Shown here: positions 56,305 through 64,000 of the stretch, one piece after another
How positions within the stretch are numbered: position 1 is the first letter of the stretch
Layout of the letters: each line of letters opens with the position of its first letter
NCBI RefSeq assembly: GCF_016093275.1
Contig: NZ_JAEDAK010000006.1
Coordinates: forward strand, 226,938 to 290,937
Direction: 5' to 3'
Source: Inhella proteolytica
GTDB taxonomy: Bacteria; Pseudomonadota; Gammaproteobacteria; Burkholderiales; Burkholderiaceae_C
Length of the DNA: 64,000 nucleotides
The notes under the pieces: model-generated
Told to the model about the DNA's origin: nothing
The model's database searches: none
What the model saw: the letters and a program-made list of their open reading frames with translations, nothing else
Translations under genes and position numbers: made by a program

Positions 56305-58113
56305 ATGGGCGAACAGGCGCAGGAGCGCGTGTTGCTGGACGCTGGATTGCGGGCCTTGTTCGATGCCGACCTGCCGGTCGGCCTGGCCCTGCTGGACCGC
56401 GAGCTGCGCTATGTGGAGCTGAACCAGGCGCTGGCCGACTACAACGGCGTGAGCCTGGAACAGATGCGCGGGCGCAGCGTGGCCGAGGTGTTGCCGGATG
56501 CCTTTCCGGTGCTGGAGCCGCGGCTGCGGGCGGTGCTGGATGACGGGGCGGAGCTGCGCGGCTTCCAGGTCCAGATCGCGATGCCCGGCCGCCCTGGCGA
56601 GCTGGCCGACTGGGAGGCCAGCTACCTGCCGGTGCGACAGGGCAGCGGGCCGGTTCTGGGCGTGCTGGTGCAGGCCGTCAACGTGACCCTGCAGCGCCGC
56701 GCCGCGCGAGCGCTGGAAGAGACCGAGGGGCGCTCGCGGCGCGTGCTCGACAGCCTGTTCGCCTTCGTCGGTGTGACCACCCCCGATGGCCTGGTGGTGC
56801 AGATCAACCGCGTCTCCACCGAGACCGCCGGCATCCACAGCGAGGAGGTGGTCGGCCGGCCGGTCTGGGAGACCCATTGGTGGAACCACGACCCGCAGTT
56901 GCAGGACTGGTTGCGCAGCGCCACCGCGCGCGCCGCCCGCGGCGAGCAGTTGCGCCGGGACGTTGAGGTGCGCATGAAGGGCGCCTCGCGGGTCACCATC
57001 GACCTGATGATCGAACCGCTGCGCAACGAGCAGGGCGAGATCACGCATCTGGTCCATTCGGCCATCGATGTGTCCGACCGCGTCGCCAGCGAGGCGCGCT
57101 TCCGCTCGGTGTTCGAGACCGCACCCGATGGCCTGGCCCTGGTCAACGCCCAAGGCCGGCTCTCGCTGGTGAACCGCAGCCTGGCGCGCCTGTTCGGCTA
57201 CTCCGAGGCCGAGCTGCTCGGCCGCCCCGTCTCCGACCTGGTGGGCGAGGGCGACCGCGGCCGCCACGAGGGCCTGATGCAGGCCTTCCTGCGCGCCCCG
57301 GAGGCGCGCGCCATGGCCGGCAAGCGCCATGTGGTGGGGCGGCGTGGCGACGGCCGGCCGGTGCAGATCGAGGTCGGCCTCAACCCCATCCCTTCCAGCG
57401 AGGACCCGCAGGTGCTGATCACCGTCTCCGACATCGGCGAGCGCCTGCGCGCCCAGGCCCTGATCCAGGCCGCGCTGAACGAGAAGACGGTGCTGCTGCA
57501 GGAGGTGCACCACCGGGTGAAGAACAACCTGCAGATCATCGCCAGCCTGCTCAGCCTGCAGACCCGGCATGCCGACGCAAGCACCCAGTCCGCGCTGCGC
57601 GACAGCCAGAGCCGGGTGATGGCGATGTCGCTGACGCACCAGCTGCTGTACGAGCTGAACGACTTCTCGGCGCTCGAGCTCGGCCCCTATCTGCGCCGCC
57701 TGACCGGCCTCGTTCACGCCGCGTTTGCGCGCGAGGGGCAGCAGGTCGAGCTGCAGGTCGAGGCGCCCGAGGAAGGCCTGCGCATCGACCTGCAGCAGGC
57801 CGTGCCCTGCGCGCTGGTGATCAACGAGCTGCTGACCAACTGCTTCAAGCACGCCTTTCCGGACGGCCGGCGCGGCCAGGTGTGGCTGCGTGCCAGCTGC
57901 AGTCCGCAACGCCGCGTGCGCCTGGAGCTGCAGGACAACGGCATCGGCCTGCCTCCCGGGGTGCGCCCGGGCCAGGGCGGCTCGCTCGGCTTCCAGCTCG
58001 TGCCCCTGCTGGCCGACCAGCTGGAGGCCGAGGTGACCCTGTTCGATGGGCCGGGCACGCGCTTCGCCTTCGAGTTCCCGCTCCCGCCCGCCCAGGAGGC
58101 CCCCGATGCTTGA
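56305..58113 (+). CDS. PAS-containing sensor histidine kinase (HisKA_2 type)
   Basis: Soluble sensor kinase of 602 residues with no membrane segment. Three PAS-type domains (about 15-130, 145-262, 263-385) precede HisKA_2: LLQEVHHRVKNNLQII, with His403 as likely phosphorylation site. HATPase motifs follow: NELLTNCFKHAF (N box) and DNGIGLP, GGSLGFQL (G boxes). The start ATG 56305 is the one giving a complete first PAS. Stop overlaps the start of the REC-GGDEF-EAL gene by 8 nt, so the two are partners. Confidence 0.9.
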   Translation: MGEQAQERVLLDAGLRALFDADLPVGLALLDRELRYVELNQALADYNGVSLEQMRGRSVAEVLPDAFPVLEPRLRAVLDDGAELRGFQVQIAMPGRPGELADWEASYLPVRQGSGPVLGVLVQAVNVTLQRRAARALEETEGRSRRVLDSLFAFVGVTTPDGLVVQINRVSTETAGIHSEEVVGRPVWETHWWNHDPQLQDWLRSATARAARGEQLRRDVEVRMKGASRVTIDLMIEPLRNEQGEITHLVHSAIDVSDRVASEARFRSVFETAPDGLALVNAQGRLSLVNRSLARLFGYSEAELLGRPVSDLVGEGDRGRHEGLMQAFLRAPEARAMAGKRHVVGRRGDGRPVQIEVGLNPIPSSEDPQVLITVSDIGERLRAQALIQAALNEKTVLLQEVHHRVKNNLQIIASLLSLQTRHADASTQSALRDSQSRVMAMSLTHQLLYELNDFSALELGPYLRRLTGLVHAAFAREGQQVELQVEAPEEGLRIDLQQAVPCALVINELLTNCFKHAFPDGRRGQVWLRASCSPQRRVRLELQDNGIGLPPGVRPGQGGSLGFQLVPLLADQLEAEVTLFDGPGTRFAFEFPLPPAQEAPDA

Positions 58114-60529
58114 AACCGAACGCCCGCGCATCCTGGTGGTGGAGGACGAGCGCATCGTCGCCCAGGACCTGAAGCTCAACCTGGAAGCCCTGGGCTACGA
58201 CGTGGCCGGCGTCGCCGCCTCCGAGGCCGACGCGCTGCGCAATGCCCAGACCCAGCGCCCCGACCTGGTGCTGATGGACATCAACCTCGGCCGTGGCGGC
58301 GACGGCATCCGCGCCGCCGAGTCCATCCTGCGCGAGCAGGGCGCGCCGGTCATCTACCTGACCGCCTACGCCGAGCCCGAGACCCTGCGCCGCGCCGGTG
58401 CCACCGCGCCCTACGGCTACCTGCTCAAGCCCATCGAGCTGCGTGAGCTCAACGCCACCATCCGCATGGCCTTGGCGCGCCATGCCGCCGAGCAGCGCGT
58501 GGTGCGCGCCGAGCGCCGCCTGCGCCTGGCGCTGAAGGCCGCGCAGATGGGCGTGCTGGAGCTGCAGCCTGGCCAGGACCTGACCCTGGTGGACGGCGCC
58601 GACCTCGGCGCCCAGGGCGAGGGCCTGCGCGGCTTCAGCCTGCAGCCGCAGGACTTCATTGCCGGCCTGCAGGCTGAGGTGCGCGAGCAGGTGCGCGGCC
58701 TGCTCGATCGCCCGCAGGCCAGCCTGCACCTGGTGACGCGCTGGGGTGGCGCCACCGAGCCCGCGAGAGGTTCCGTCGTCTGGCTGGAGATCCACGCCGC
58801 CCACCTGGCCGACGAGGGCCGCGTGATCGGCGTGTTCCGCGACGTCAGCGAACAGGTGCGCACCGAAGGCCTGCTGCGCCAGGCCGCGGTGGTGTTCGAG
58901 TCCGCCGCCGAGGCCATCCTGGTGCTGGACCGCGAGGGCCGCGTGCTCTCCGCCAACCCGGCCTTCTGCGCCCTTACCGGCTGGGCCGGCACCGAGGTGC
59001 AGGGCCGCCACCCCGACGAGTTCCTGCACGCGCGCCGCAGCAGCGACCGCGGCCTGCTGCCCGCCGGCGGGCGCGTGGCCGAGCCCCAGCAGGCCGAGGT
59101 GGTGTGCCAGCGCCGCGACGGCACGCTCTTCCCCGCCTGGGAGCAGCTCGCGCCCGTGCGCAACCCCCTGGGCGTGCTGACGCACCGTGTGCTGAGCTTC
59201 TCCGACATCTCCGCCCTGCGCCGCGCCGAAAGCCGCGTGCACCACCTGGCCTTCCACGACCCGCTCACCGGCCTGGGCAACCGCAATCAGCTCGACGACA
59301 GCCTGCGCCAGTGGATGGCGGACGAGGGCACCGGCTTCGCCATGCTGTTCCTGGACCTGGACGGCTTCAAGCTCATCAACGACACCCTGGGCCACGCCGC
59401 GGGCGATCAGCTGCTCATCACCATCGCCCAGCGCCTGCAGTCCTGCCTGCGTGTGGAAGACGAGGCGGTGCGCCTGGGGGGCGACGAGTTCGTCATCCTG
59501 GCCCGCGTGGACCAGCCCGAAGCCGCCGCGCTGCTGGCCGGCAAGCTGCTGGAGCAGGTGCGCCTGCCCGTGCCGGCGCCCAAGGGTGAGACCGTGCGCG
59601 TTTCGGCCAGCGTGGGCATCGCGCTCTACCCGGCCCATGCCAGCGATGGTGACGCGCTCACCAAGGCCGCCGACAGCGCCATGTACGCCGCCAAGGGCCG
59701 CGGCCGCAACCGCTATGCCTTCTACACGGCCGACCTGGCCGCGCGTGCGCAGAGCCGCATGCAGATCGAGCAGGGCCTGCGCACGGCCATCGCGGCGCGG
59801 GAGTTCAGCCTGGCCTGGCAGCCCCAGGTGGACCTGCGAAATGGCGCCCTGCTGGGCGCCGAGGCCTTGCTGCGCTGGCATTCGCCGCCGCTCGGCACGG
59901 TGCCGCCGGACCGCTTCATTCCCGTGGCCGAGGACAGCGGCCTGATCGGCGAACTGGGCCAGTGGGTGCTGGAGCAGGCGCTGCGCCAGTGGCGCGACTG
60001 GCAGCGCCGCGGTCTGGCCGTGGGGCGCCTCGGGCTGAACGTCTCGGCCCTGCAGCTGCGCGATGAGAGTTTCATCAATCAGGTGCGCGCGGCCCTGCAA
60101 TTGCACGGCCTGGCGCCCGAGCAGCTGGAGCTCGAACTGACCGAGAGCGCCCTGCAGGCTACCGAGGGCGCGCCCGAGCGCCTGCGCCTGCTGCAGACCC
60201 TGGGCGTGCGCCTGGCGCTGGACGACTTCGGCACCGGCTACTCGTCGCTGGCCACGCTCAAGCTGCTGCCGCTGAACCGGCTCAAGATCGACCGCAGCTT
60301 CGTGCACGAACTCGAGACCGAGACGCGCGACCGCGCGCTCGTGCGCGCCATCGTCGGCATGGCCGATTCGCTCGGCCTCGGGGTGATCGCCGAGGGTGTG
60401 GAGACCGAGGCGCAGCGCCAGCTGCTGATCCGCCTGGGCGTGCTGCAGGGCCAGGGCTGGCTGTACAGCAAGGCCCTGCCGGCCAGCGAGTTCGAGCGCT
60501 ACCTGCGCCTTCATCCTCTTGGCGGATAG
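58106..60529 (+). CDS. Response regulator with PAS, GGDEF and EAL domains
   Basis: 807 residues. Receiver (8-125): Asp58 in LVLMD is the phosphoacceptor and Lys108 (LLKP) is conserved. PAS-like regions cover about 135-265 and 265-370. GGDEF (about residues 457-461) reads RLGGDEF, with RVED five residues upstream as a canonical inhibitory I-site. EAL (about 584 onward) has AEALLRW and DDFGTGYSS. Both catalytic signatures are intact, so it could both make and degrade cyclic di-GMP. The kinase at 56305 would phosphorylate it. Confidence 0.92.
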   Translation: MLETERPRILVVEDERIVAQDLKLNLEALGYDVAGVAASEADALRNAQTQRPDLVLMDINLGRGGDGIRAAESILREQGAPVIYLTAYAEPETLRRAGATAPYGYLLKPIELRELNATIRMALARHAAEQRVVRAERRLRLALKAAQMGVLELQPGQDLTLVDGADLGAQGEGLRGFSLQPQDFIAGLQAEVREQVRGLLDRPQASLHLVTRWGGATEPARGSVVWLEIHAAHLADEGRVIGVFRDVSEQVRTEGLLRQAAVVFESAAEAILVLDREGRVLSANPAFCALTGWAGTEVQGRHPDEFLHARRSSDRGLLPAGGRVAEPQQAEVVCQRRDGTLFPAWEQLAPVRNPLGVLTHRVLSFSDISALRRAESRVHHLAFHDPLTGLGNRNQLDDSLRQWMADEGTGFAMLFLDLDGFKLINDTLGHAAGDQLLITIAQRLQSCLRVEDEAVRLGGDEFVILARVDQPEAAALLAGKLLEQVRLPVPAPKGETVRVSASVGIALYPAHASDGDALTKAADSAMYAAKGRGRNRYAFYTADLAARAQSRMQIEQGLRTAIAAREFSLAWQPQVDLRNGALLGAEALLRWHSPPLGTVPPDRFIPVAEDSGLIGELGQWVLEQALRQWRDWQRRGLAVGRLGLNVSALQLRDESFINQVRAALQLHGLAPEQLELELTESALQATEGAPERLRLLQTLGVRLALDDFGTGYSSLATLKLLPLNRLKIDRSFVHELETETRDRALVRAIVGMADSLGLGVIAEGVETEAQRQLLIRLGVLQGQGWLYSKALPASEFERYLRLHPLGG

Positions 60530-60584
60530 GCACGCGCGGCACAGCTTCCTACGCTGCGGCTCCCCTGTTCACCGACCGTTTCAA

Positions 60585-62231
60585 ATGAACGCACGTGAGT
60601 CCAGCAACACCCCTCTGATCGCCATCGGCGTGGCCGTCCTGGCCCTGGTGATCGCCCTCTTCGGCCTGCTGCAGGCCAACCAGGCGGTGCGCGATGCCTA
60701 CCGCAACCGCTACGCCAGCTTCCTGCTTGCCGACGAGCTGCGCCAGAGCAGCGACGACCTGACCCGCCTGGCCCGCACCTACGTGGCCACCGGCGACGCC
60801 AAGTGGGAGCGCCAGTACTTCGAGATCCTCGACGTCCGCAACGGCAAGCTGCCGCGCCCCAAGCACTACGAGCGCATCTACTGGGACTTCCGCGCCGCCG
60901 ATCAAACCCCCGCCGGCGGTACCGAAGAGGCCGTGCCGCTGCAGGAGTTGATGAAGCGCGCCGGCTTCAGCGAGGCCGAGTTCGCGCAGCTGCGCCAGGC
61001 GCAGGCCAATTCCGATGGCCTGGTGAGCACCGAGACCATCGCGATGAACCTGGTCAAGGGGCGCTTGGCCGATGGCGCTGGCGGCTTCAGCAAGAGCGGC
61101 GAGCCCGACCCGGCCACGGCGCTGAAGATGATGCACGACGCGGCCTACCACGCCGAGAAGGCCAAGATCATGGGCCCGGTGGCCGAATTCCAGCGCCTGC
61201 TGGACGAGCGCACCCAGGCCGCCATCGACCTGGCCAGCGCGCGCGAGCGCAACTGGCTGATCCTGCTGGTGGCCGCCATGCTGGCGCTCGGTGTGGCGAT
61301 GGCCTGGTCGGTGCGGCGCGCGCACCTCACCGTCAAGCGCCTGGGCGGCAGCCCGGTGGCCGTGCTGGAGCGCGTGCAGGCCCTCACCGAGGGCGACCTG
61401 CGCAACCAGGGCGATGCCCACGACACCCATGTGCTCGGCCATCTGGAACTGATGGCCCAGGCCCTGCGCGAGCGCGTGCAGCAGGTGCGCTCGGCGGTCG
61501 ATTCCATGGCCACCGCCACGCAGGAGATCGCCAGCGGCAACCAGGATCTCTCGCGTCGCACCGAGCTGCAGGCCAGCTCCCTGCAATGCACCGCCAGCAC
61601 CATGGAACAGCTGGGCAGCACCGTGCGCACCAATGCCGAGAGTGCTGCCACCGCCAACCAGCTCGCCAGTGGCGCCAGCGATGTCGCCGCGCGCGGCGGT
61701 GCGGTGGTGAGCCAGGTGGTGGACACCATGCGCGGCATCAATGAGAGCTCGCGCAAGATCGCCGACATCACCTCGGTGATCGACAGCATCGCCTTCCAGA
61801 CCAACATCCTGGCTTTGAACGCCGCGGTGGAGGCGGCGCGCGCCGGCGAGGCCGGGCGCGGCTTCGCGGTGGTGGCCAGCGAGGTGCGCGTGCTCGCGCA
61901 GCGCAGCGCTGAAGCCGCGCGCGAGATCAAGAGCCTGATCGGCGCCAATGTCGAGCGCGTGGAGCAGGGCACCGAGCTGGCTGACCGCGCCGGCCACACC
62001 ATGCAGGAGATCGTCGAGTCGATTCAGCGCGTCAGCGCCATCGTCGGCGAGATCTCCAACGCCAGCGCCGAGCAGAGCAGCGGCGTCAGCCAGGTGGGCC
62101 AGAGCATCGTGCAGATGGACCAAAGCACGCAGCAGAACGCCGCCCTGGTGGAGCAGAGCGCCGCCGCCGCCGAGAGCCTGCGCCAGCAGGCCCAGCAGCT
62201 GGTGACGGCGATGGCCATGTTCCGCACCTGA
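60585..62231 (+). CDS. Methyl-accepting chemotaxis protein
   Basis: Transmembrane receptor of 548 residues: helix 10-32, a periplasmic helical sensor (33-215), second helix (219-240), degenerate HAMP-like segment (241-300), and a signalling coiled coil with the hairpin tip [32 protein letters not shown] in part (the conserved core is [16 protein letters not shown]). No C-terminal CheR-binding pentapeptide is present. I chose ATG 60585 over an earlier in-frame start because it sits just before the membrane helix. It follows the cyclic di-GMP protein, tying motility to this signalling locus. Confidence 0.9.
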   Translation: MNARESSNTPLIAIGVAVLALVIALFGLLQANQAVRDAYRNRYASFLLADELRQSSDDLTRLARTYVATGDAKWERQYFEILDVRNGKLPRPKHYERIYWDFRAADQTPAGGTEEAVPLQELMKRAGFSEAEFAQLRQAQANSDGLVSTETIAMNLVKGRLADGAGGFSKSGEPDPATALKMMHDAAYHAEKAKIMGPVAEFQRLLDERTQAAIDLASARERNWLILLVAAMLALGVAMAWSVRRAHLTVKRLGGSPVAVLERVQALTEGDLRNQGDAHDTHVLGHLELMAQALRERVQQVRSAVDSMATATQEIASGNQDLSRRTELQASSLQCTASTMEQLGSTVRTNAESAATANQLASGASDVAARGGAVVSQVVDTMRGINESSRKIADITSVIDSIAFQTNILALNAAVEAARAGEAGRGFAVVASEVRVLAQRSAEAAREIKSLIGANVERVEQGTELADRAGHTMQEIVESIQRVSAIVGEISNASAEQSSGVSQVGQSIVQMDQSTQQNAALVEQSAAAAESLRQQAQQLVTAMAMFRT

Positions 62232-62246
62232 GGACGCCCGCAAGCG

Positions 62247-62273
62247 CGGGGCGCGCCAGCCGGCCGCCCCGCC
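62247..62273 (+). other. GC-rich hairpin after the chemotaxis receptor
   Basis: GCGGGGCG (62247-62254) pairs with CGCCCCGC (62266-62273), loop of 11, 16 nt after the receptor stop. Without a T-run it is at best a weak terminator. Confidence 0.4.
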
Positions 62274-62304
62274 AGCCCCGCACGGGCCTGCTACAAGCCT
62301 GTCC

Positions 62305-62847
62305 ATGACGCCCGAACAAGCCCGCCAGGCCGTGCTGGCCCTGGCCGAACAACTCGCTGTGCAGTCGGAAGACGGCAGCGGCCCGCCCGCCTTGCCCGAA
62401 GCCCCGCCGCTGGAGCGCAGCTGGGGCTGGGCCTTCAGCCTGGAGTGGCCCACGGGCCCCGGCCAGGCTGATGACCCCGAGGCCGGCCCGCGCCGCCTGC
62501 ATGTGCTGATCGAGCGCGCCACCGGGCGCCTTTCGGTGGGTTCGCCCGGCCGCAGCCTGGAAGAGCATCTGGCTCGCTTCGAGGCCCAGGCCGCCCAGCT
62601 GCTGCAGCTGCGCCGCGGCCCACGCGGCGTCAGCGCCCCGGTGTTGGAGCGCGAGCTGCACGTCGTGTTCCGCTGCAGCCCGGCCGAGGCCAGCGCGCTG
62701 ACGCAGCGCTGCCTGCGCGGTGAAACCTTTGCGCTGCGCCTGGGCCCCGGCGCCGACCCCGAGCGCAGCCGCCAGCGGCTCGAAAGCCTGGGCCTGGAAA
62801 TCGTCAGCCCGCCCAGCGCCGAAGCGGCGCAGCCGCAGGACGGCTGA
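62305..62847 (+). CDS. Hypothetical protein
   Basis: 180 residues, acidic, no signal peptide or membrane helix. ERSWGWAFSLEWPTGPG and LHVLIERATGRLSVGSPGRS suggest a mixed alpha/beta fold with a Trp-rich strand. I do not recognise the family. The TGA overlaps the ATG of the broken NTF2-like gene, implying a former two-gene unit. Confidence 0.6.
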   Translation: MTPEQARQAVLALAEQLAVQSEDGSGPPALPEAPPLERSWGWAFSLEWPTGPGQADDPEAGPRRLHVLIERATGRLSVGSPGRSLEEHLARFEAQAAQLLQLRRGPRGVSAPVLERELHVVFRCSPAEASALTQRCLRGETFALRLGPGADPERSRQRLESLGLEIVSPPSAEAAQPQDG

Positions 62848-63221
62848 TGCCCCGCGCCGAGACCCTGGAGGCCTTCGTGGCCTGTGTGGAACAGGGCGAC
62901 ACCCTGGCGGCCCTGGAAACCTTCTAAGCCGAGCAGGCCCGCCAGCAAGAGAACCACGACGCCCCGCGCGTGGGCCGCGCCCAGCTGCTTGCGCACGAGC
63001 GCAGGGCGCTGCAGGGCATCCGCTCGCTGCGCGCCGCCTGCGTGCGGCCCTGGCTCGTGAACGGCGACCATGTGGTGATCCGCTGGGTCTTCGCGTTCGA
63101 GGCGCTCGACGGCCGCCGCATGCGCCTGGAAGAGCTGGCCTACCAGCGCTGGGAGGGCGAGCGCATCGTCGCGGAGCAGTTCTTCTACGACCCCGCGCAG
63201 CTGCAGGCGGCCCCCGCCTGA
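62847..63221 (+). pseudogene. NTF2-like/SnoaL gene interrupted by one in-frame stop
   Basis: Reading from ATG 62847, the frame translates ETF, then meets TAA at 62925-62927 and continues open as AEQARQQENHDAPRVGR to TGA 63219-63221. Homologues of this nuclear-transport-factor-2-like type read FYAEDA..QEN..PPRVG, so the stop replaces a tyrosine codon (TAC or TAT to TAA). Both halves match the fold, with VIRWVFAFE and FFYDPAQL completing the barrel. A single substitution, or a base-call error, explains it. A GTG at 62970 could start only a truncated product. Confidence 0.8.
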
Positions 63222-63231
63222 GCCCTGTCCT

Positions 63232-64000
63232 TCACCACTTGCAGCCCTTGCCGCGCAGCGCATCCGCCGCCAGCGCGGCAGCGCCCAGCAGACCCTTGTC
63301 GGCATGGGCCTTGCGGCAGTCCTCGCGGTTCGCCTCCTCGATGGCCTTTTCCATCTTGCTGCGCGTGTCGGGCACGCCGGGCAGGATCTGGATCAGGCTG
63401 CTGCCCTGACGCAGCAGCGGGCCGCTGCGTCTGGGCAGGTTGAGGTTCAGCGGCGTGGGCACCGCGCTGGCCGGGGCGGACGGGGCGGTGGCCACGTCAT
63501 GCCCGAGCTGCGGGCCGGCATCGGGCGAGCCGGGCGAGGCGCGTTGGCCCGGCAGCGTTTGACCCTGCGGGTCGCCGCGGCTCATCGGCTTGGTTGGTGC
63601 GGGGCTGGCCTGGGGCGGGAGGGCGTCGGCGGCGCCGGGCTCGCGGGGGCTCGGGGAACTGGTCGCCGGCAGACTGCTGGGCTCCGGCGCGGCCAGCGGC
63701 GCCGGGCTGGCCAGCGTGGGGGCTGCGGGCAGGGCCGTGGGCGCGGGCAGGGGCGCGCTGCGTGGGCGCAGCAGGGGCGCGGCGGGTTCCAGTGCCGGCG
63801 TGGGCAGGCGTTCGGGGGCGAGCACCGGGGTCGCCGGCGCCTGGGCGGCCAGGGGTTCGATGGCAGTCGCGCGCGCGCCCGGGCGCGCCGGGCTCGGGCC
63901 TTCGGCGGCCAGGGTGGGTGCGGGCAGCTCCAGTGCGGGCGGGCTGGGCAAGACCGCAGCGGCCGTGGGGCGCGTGGCCTCCAGGCGGGCGGCGGGGGCG
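63232..64000 (-). CDS. Pro/Ala-rich protein with conserved C-terminal domain (5' end outside window)
   Basis: Open on the minus strand from the right edge to the stop at 63232-63234; the true start lies beyond 64000. About 190 residues of low-complexity Pro/Ala/Ser are followed by a compact domain (last 75 residues: PLNLNLPRRSG, then AIEEANREDCRKAHADKGLL and GKGCKW) with two cysteines. The tail looks like a conserved domain I have met in other Burkholderiales proteins of unknown function. Probably an exported or envelope-anchored protein with a flexible stalk. Confidence 0.65.
   Translation of the reverse strand, partial: APAARLEATRPTAAAVLPSPPALELPAPTLAAEGPSPARPGARATAIEPLAAQAPATPVLAPERLPTPALEPAAPLLRPRSAPLPAPTALPAAPTLASPAPLAAPEPSSLPATSSPSPREPGAADALPPQASPAPTKPMSRGDPQGQTLPGQRASPGSPDAGPQLGHDVATAPSAPASAVPTPLNLNLPRRSGPLLRQGSSLIQILPGVPDTRSKMEKAIEEANREDCRKAHADKGLLGAAALAADALRGKGCKW

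Noticed and set aside
62925..62927. Recoded stop (selenocysteine or readthrough)
   Set aside because: The codon is TAA, not TGA; no SECIS-like structure is apparent just downstream, and homologues carry Tyr. A nonsense change is simpler.
60549..63305. 918-codon minus-strand open frame opposite the chemoreceptor
   Set aside because: Covers a clear receptor, a hypothetical gene and part of a broken gene in a mirror frame; low-complexity composition, no ribosome-binding site or domain.

Overview
This window is GC-rich chromosomal DNA of a betaproteobacterium, most likely order Burkholderiales (my guess is the Rubrivivax/Roseateles/Inhella group; this rests on codon use, gene order and repeat style, not on a marker search). 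Genes are packed tightly, with many 1-4 nt start/stop overlaps. I see no rRNA, tRNA, IS element, prophage or CRISPR array.

Layout. 1-2502: tail of an unidentified gene, then a minimal PTS (mannose-type EIIA, HPr, EI). 2546-6522: Uup ABC-F ATPase, a minus-strand response regulator and a MocR-type regulator. 6637-11753: a translationally coupled run that starts with a LysE exporter, an amino-acid racemase and an aminotransferase, followed by GNAT, PhzF, AlaX-type editing and ThpR genes. 11772-13208: GNAT and SMP-30-type lactonase. 13351-20586: the complete F1Fo ATP synthase operon atpIBEFHAGDC, with conspicuous RNA hairpins between several cistrons.

20681-38396: an aryl-polyene (APE, xanthomonadin-like) type II polyketide cluster lying directly behind the atp terminator. 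It holds a chain-length-factor-like protein, two ACPs, an acyl-activating ligase fused to a dehydratase domain, a glycosyltransferase, two acyltransferases, an ammonia lyase for the aromatic starter, a thioesterase, LolA-like and MMPL transport proteins, a flavin enzyme carrying halogenase motifs, a DUF3261 lipoprotein, two ketosynthases, a dehydratase, a ketoreductase, a small secreted protein and its own phosphopantetheinyl transferase. A structured 324-nt non-coding stretch interrupts it between the dehydratase and ketoreductase genes.

38393-45497: mutarotase, DUF3617 protein, PsiF, a Ser/Thr kinase with a cyclic-nucleotide-binding domain, argS, a SPOR protein and two tandem DsbA paralogues. 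45595-48454: lptA-lptB-rpoN. 48461-53910: an RlmL-type methyltransferase, an orphan solute-binding protein, a small membrane protein, rsmE and fadD. 54041-64000: a large unrecognised secreted protein, a PAS histidine kinase with a REC-PAS-GGDEF-EAL partner, a chemotaxis receptor, a small hypothetical gene, an NTF2-like gene broken by one in-frame stop, and a partial Pro/Ala-rich protein at the edge.

Points most worth following: the halogenase-like flavoprotein inside the APE cluster; the ligase-dehydratase fusion; an 83-nt repeat that sits directly behind stop codons in two places; a hairpin that buries the atpF Shine-Dalgarno; the structured insert in the APE operon; and the unknown secreted protein at 54041.
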